Part shown: one piece after another, positions 61,090-64,000 of the stretch | How the letters are laid out: each line of letters opens with the position of its first letter | Numbering within the stretch: the first letter of the stretch is position 1 | NCBI RefSeq assembly: GCF_015330125.1 | Contig: NZ_JADDXR010000002.1 | Span: forward strand, 1,550,001 to 1,614,000 | Length of the DNA: 64,000 nt | Reading direction: 5' to 3' | DNA from: Zobellia nedashkovskayae | Lineage (GTDB): Bacteria > Bacteroidota > Bacteroidia > Flavobacteriales > Flavobacteriaceae | Made by a program: the position numbers and the translations under genes | The notes under the pieces: generated by a model | Seen by the model: the letters and a program-made list of their open reading frames with translations, nothing else | The model's database searches: none | What the model was told of the DNA's origin: nothing

Positions 61090-61764
61090 ATGGAAACACA
61101 AACAAAAACGGCGATTATACTAGGAGCAACTGGTCTTACCGGAGGTATTTTGTTGCAGTTATTACTTGAAGATGATCGTTATGGGAAAATAAAATTGTTC
61201 TCTCGTTCCAGTGTGGGTCTCTCGCACAAGAAAATAGAAGAGCATTTAGGCGATTTGATGCACCTAGAACAATTTAAAGAAGATTTTAAGGGAGATGAAC
61301 TTTTTTGTTGCATTGGTACTACCAAGTCTAAAACACCTAATAAGGAGACGTATAAAAATATAGATTACGGTATTCCCGTAACGGCAGCCAAGCTTTGTAC
61401 TCAAAACGGAATTTCTACTTATTTGGTAGTTTCTGCAATGGGAGCGAGTGCAAAAAGTACTGTCTTTTACAATAAAGTAAAGGGTAAAATGGAAGATGCT
61501 GTCCTTAATGAAAAAATTAAGAATACCTATATCTTTAGACCATCATTAATTGGTGGTAAACGAGAAGAAAAGCGAACCGGAGAATTGTTGTTTAAACAGT
61601 TAATGAAGGTGATGAATCTTGTTTTGGTGGGGCCACTGGCAAAATACCGTTCTATTGAACCTGACGCAATTGCAAAAGCTTTGGTAATAGTAGCTAATAC
61701 AGGTTACGAGGTAAATAAAATAGAATCTGATCAAATAAATAAAATAGCAGCTTTAAGTGATTGA
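61090..61764 (+). CDS. NAD(P)-binding Rossmann-fold protein (HTATIP2/CC3-like oxidoreductase)
   Basis: 224 residues. GATGLTGG at 13-20 is the nucleotide loop, followed by LFSRS and CCIGTTKSKT; YNKVKGKMED carries the Tyr-x-x-x-Lys-like pair, and FRPSLIGGKREEKR follows. This is an atypical short-chain dehydrogenase group (NAD(P)H-binding, nmrA-like). Substrate unknown. It overlaps the CYTH gene by 8 bases. Confidence 0.85.
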   Translation: METQTKTAIILGATGLTGGILLQLLLEDDRYGKIKLFSRSSVGLSHKKIEEHLGDLMHLEQFKEDFKGDELFCCIGTTKSKTPNKETYKNIDYGIPVTAAKLCTQNGISTYLVVSAMGASAKSTVFYNKVKGKMEDAVLNEKIKNTYIFRPSLIGGKREEKRTGELLFKQLMKVMNLVLVGPLAKYRSIEPDAIAKALVIVANTGYEVNKIESDQINKIAALSD

Positions 61765-62224
61765 AATTGAACGTAAATTCTTGGTAACGTCTACGGCGTA
61801 TCAAGAGCAGGCCTCATCTAAAGAACGAATTGTTCAGGGTTTTTTAAATACCGATAAAGAGCGAACCGTTAGGGTTCGTATAAAAGACCAATCGGGATTT
61901 TTAACGGTAAAAGGAAAGTCAAACGATGCAGGAACCATCCGTTTTGAATGGGAAAAGGAAATTTCGGTTTCCGATGCAGAGCAGCTGTTGCTCATCTGTG
62001 AACCTGGAATTATAGATAAAGTACGGTTTAGGGTTCCATCAGGTTCGCACGAATATGAGGTAGATGAATTTCATGGTGAAAATAAAGGTCTTGTTGTGGC
62101 AGAAATAGAATTGGAATCTGAAAACCAAGCGTTTAAAAAACCATCATGGTTGGGTAAGGAAGTAACGGGAGAAGTAGCCTACTACAACTCTCAACTAAGC
62201 AAAAATCCATTTAAAAATTGGTAG
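61757..62224 (+). CDS. CYTH domain protein (triphosphate tunnel metalloenzyme)
   Basis: 155 residues from GTG 61757, inside the end of the previous gene. The EIERK signature (3-7, ExExK) opens the domain, followed by VRVRIKDQSGFLTVKG and FEWEKEI, EVDEFHG and VAEIELE: the acidic and basic residues of the tunnel that binds triphosphate and divalent metal. Typical members hydrolyse inorganic triphosphate or thiamine triphosphate, or make cAMP; here the small size suggests triphosphatase. The 8-base overlap indicates coupling to the Rossmann protein. Confidence 0.87.
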   Translation: MIEIERKFLVTSTAYQEQASSKERIVQGFLNTDKERTVRVRIKDQSGFLTVKGKSNDAGTIRFEWEKEISVSDAEQLLLICEPGIIDKVRFRVPSGSHEYEVDEFHGENKGLVVAEIELESENQAFKKPSWLGKEVTGEVAYYNSQLSKNPFKNW

Positions 62225-62234
62225 CCAAAGGACA

Positions 62235-62840
62235 CTAGTTAATTACTAGTATGTAATTGCTTTTTTCTAAATAATCTGGGGTGGCTATACCACGAAGATT
62301 ATTAATGATAATATGCTCTACAAGTTCTTGCACGGAATATTTCTCAAAAAGATTTTTTGTGGAGAAGAGGATGAGTTCAAGTCGGTTGAGGTATAGCTCA
62401 CAGACAAGTTCTATATTCACATCGTTTCTTACCTGACCCTCCTCTTTGGCACTTTGCAGAAGACTTTTTACCAAAGTATTTAAATCTTTGGTTCGGAATT
62501 CGCTTATAGAAGCATATGCACTAGGATAATATTTTTTTAAGCCGAAAAAAAACGAGGGACTAAAAGATTTAATAGAATCCAATCCTATTCTATACACGTC
62601 AATGACAGCTAGAATAGGATTGGATTTTTGTTTCTCAACACTTTCATGAATTTCAGAGCGAAGCTTGTTCAAAAATGCAATTAGGCTCTCCTGCACAACC
62701 TCTTCTTTACTGTTGAAATTTTCGTAAATCGTTTTTTTCGAAATACTCATCTCATGTGCGAGGTCGTCCAACGTAAACCGCTTGCTTCCGAATCTTATAA
62801 ATTTAGAAAGTGCAAATTCTAAAAACTTGTCTTTATCCAT
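62235..62840 (-). CDS. TetR-family transcriptional regulator
   Basis: 201 residues. N-terminal HTH (about 20-50: FTLDDLAHEMSISKKTIYEN, then FNSKEEV), the rest is helical ligand-binding domain. It is 18 bases downstream of the outer-membrane efflux gene on the same strand, so it is probably the last gene of an RND efflux operon and regulates it. The C-terminus ends YLEKSNYILVIN. Confidence 0.87.
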   Translation of the reverse strand: MDKDKFLEFALSKFIRFGSKRFTLDDLAHEMSISKKTIYENFNSKEEVVQESLIAFLNKLRSEIHESVEKQKSNPILAVIDVYRIGLDSIKSFSPSFFFGLKKYYPSAYASISEFRTKDLNTLVKSLLQSAKEEGQVRNDVNIELVCELYLNRLELILFSTKNLFEKYSVQELVEHIIINNLRGIATPDYLEKSNYILVIN

Positions 62841-62858
62841 GATGCATGCAGAAGGTGT

Positions 62859-64000
62859 TTAATGCCATCCACCACCAAGGGAACGGTACAATTCTACTGT
62901 TGCAGATAGTTGTGAAAACTTATTGTCTACTAAGCTAAGCTCAGCGTTCAAAGCATTTTCCCTTGCGGTTAACAAGTCCAAATAGGTTAAGTATCCACTG
63001 TTTAATAATTCTTCTGAATTGGTTTCCGCTCTTTTCAAGGCTACCACTTGTTTACTAACATAACCTTCTTTTTCAACAGAAATATTATAGTCATATAAAG
63101 CGTTTGATACTTCTTGACCAGCGTTTAAAAGCGCTTTTTTAAACATCAACAATGCCTGTTCTTGCTGTGTTTTAGCAACTTCATAAGCAGTTCTTATTTT
63201 TCTACCGTTGAAGATAGGTTGAGTAAGACCACCTACAAGGTTAGCAAAAATAGAACTACTATCTATCCAATTATCCAATTCCAAACTTTGAAAACCACCT
63301 TGTGCAGATAATGTTATAGAAGGATAGAAGTTACTCTTCGCTACATTAGCAAGCTCAAAATTGTTCACTAAGTTATATTCCGCTTGCATGATATCAGGTC
63401 TATTACGTAATAATAAGGCAGGTACACCAAGTGTCATTTCATTAACCAAAGATTGCTCATCTAAAGAACTTCGTACATAGGATTGTGGCTTTTCGCCCAA
63501 AAGAATACTCATCGTATTTTCTGTTTGATAAAGCGAATTTTTAAGATCTAACAATTGACTCTGTGCACTATATAATTGTGCTGCAGTCTGATCAACACCT
63601 ACTAGGTTTGCTTGTCCCGCATCTTTTAAAGCCTCAATAGTCTCTAAACTTTTTTGACGGTTTGCAATAGTTTGTTCGGTAACCGAAATCTGCTTGTCTA
63701 AAGCCAATAATTGGTAGTAGGTTGTAGCAATTTGAGCTACCAAATCCGTTTTCACGGCTTGGTGTGCTGCCACAGTCTGCAAGTAACTTGCATCGCTTGC
63801 GCGCTTACTACTTCTTATTTTTCCCCAAATATCAGCTTCCCACGATACTGTTCCTGAAGCTTCATATTGATTAAAAGGTTGCGTAAAAAAACTTCCGAAT
63901 TGTCCGTTTTCACTGGTCCTTGCTGTTCTAGTTGCACTAGCAGCACCATTTAAAGTAGGTAAATAACCTGCTTTTCCCTGCTTAACATAAGCCTGTGCAG
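62859..64000 (-). CDS. Outer-membrane efflux protein (RND, NodT/OprM-type), 5' end beyond window
   Basis: C-terminal 379 residues of a ~460-residue efflux channel; the frame is open to the right edge (codons in register to 63998), so the M at 63782 is internal (TTG). Motifs: QPFNQYEASGTVSWEADIWG near the left of the visible part (the conserved W-E-x-D-x-W-G), VLRNRPDI-type LLRNRPDIMQAEYNL, and repeated heptad helices. Forms the trimeric TolC-like duct of an RND pump. The pump and adaptor genes should lie to the right of the window; TetR follows. Lipobox cannot be seen. Confidence 0.9.
   Translation of the reverse strand, partial: AQAYVKQGKAGYLPTLNGAASATRTARTSENGQFGSFFTQPFNQYEASGTVSWEADIWGKIRSSKRASDASYLQTVAAHQAVKTDLVAQIATTYYQLLALDKQISVTEQTIANRQKSLETIEALKDAGQANLVGVDQTAAQLYSAQSQLLDLKNSLYQTENTMSILLGEKPQSYVRSSLDEQSLVNEMTLGVPALLLRNRPDIMQAEYNLVNNFELANVAKSNFYPSITLSAQGGFQSLELDNWIDSSSIFANLVGGLTQPIFNGRKIRTAYEVAKTQQEQALLMFKKALLNAGQEVSNALYDYNISVEKEGYVSKQVVALKRAETNSEELLNSGYLTYLDLLTARENALNAELSLVDNKFSQLSATVELYRSLGGGWH

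Overview
The window comes from a Bacteroidota genome, almost certainly a flavobacterium (Flavobacteriia) and probably a marine, polymer-degrading one. The signs are low GC, five TonB-dependent or TonB-linked outer-membrane receptors with an N-terminal carboxypeptidase-like regulatory domain, secreted lipoproteins with acidic stretches after the lipobox Cys, the Bacteroidota -7 promoter element TAnnTTTG in front of many genes, and the absence of clear Shine-Dalgarno sequences. Genus cannot be fixed from the sequence alone. I see no rRNA, CRISPR array, transposase, integrase or prophage; there is one tRNA (Ala, GGC anticodon).

Layout. 1-3.8 kb: the 3' part of glucuronate isomerase (uxaC) followed by a complete TRAP transporter (dctP, dctQ, dctM), which looks like a uronate uptake and catabolism operon. 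4.0-7.4 kb: a leftward three-gene operon (LpxH-like metallophosphatase, GT28-like glycosyltransferase, GH1 glycosidase). 7.8-9.1 kb: an orphan protein of unknown function. 9.2-16.6 kb: a rightward operon of a TonB receptor, an M29/NicX-like metalloenzyme, two NCS1-type permeases and an M20 PepD-type dipeptidase; its substrate is unknown and it is the best candidate for an undescribed catabolic system here. 17.1-18.5 kb: a lone WcaJ-type sugar transferase.

18.5-22.0 kb and 29.7-35.5 kb are two paralogous, predicted zinc (metal) acquisition loci. Each has a ZnuD-like TonB receptor, small His/Cys-rich exported proteins ending in LRAPP or PPP, and lipoproteins; the second adds an AztD-like beta-propeller metallochaperone and a His-containing lipoprotein. 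Each has a perfect palindrome upstream of the small-protein gene. Between them, 22.1-29.6 kb holds a secreted phosphoesterase, an adenosine-deaminase-like lipoprotein, a very large Oar-like TonB receptor and a NUP-family (purine nucleoside) protein, suggesting extracellular or periplasmic nucleoside salvage.

35.6-64 kb is mostly core or housekeeping: tRNA-Ala, universal stress protein, GNAT, MATE, crotonase, 2OG oxygenase, QueD/PTPS, LpxH, MFS, RecJ plus a VOC protein, OsmC, a DoxX-rsmI-HopJ-UDG operon, tdk-alr, mscL, asd, a prolyl oligopeptidase, an ABC ATPase with ArfB, an outer-membrane receptor with an AraC regulator, DNA polymerase IV, a Rossmann oxidoreductase with a CYTH protein, and a TetR regulator next to the outer-membrane channel of an RND efflux system that runs off the right edge. 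Several tiny membrane-protein ORFs (37, 48 and 52 aa) are also described. All functions are assigned by reading motifs; no database search was run.
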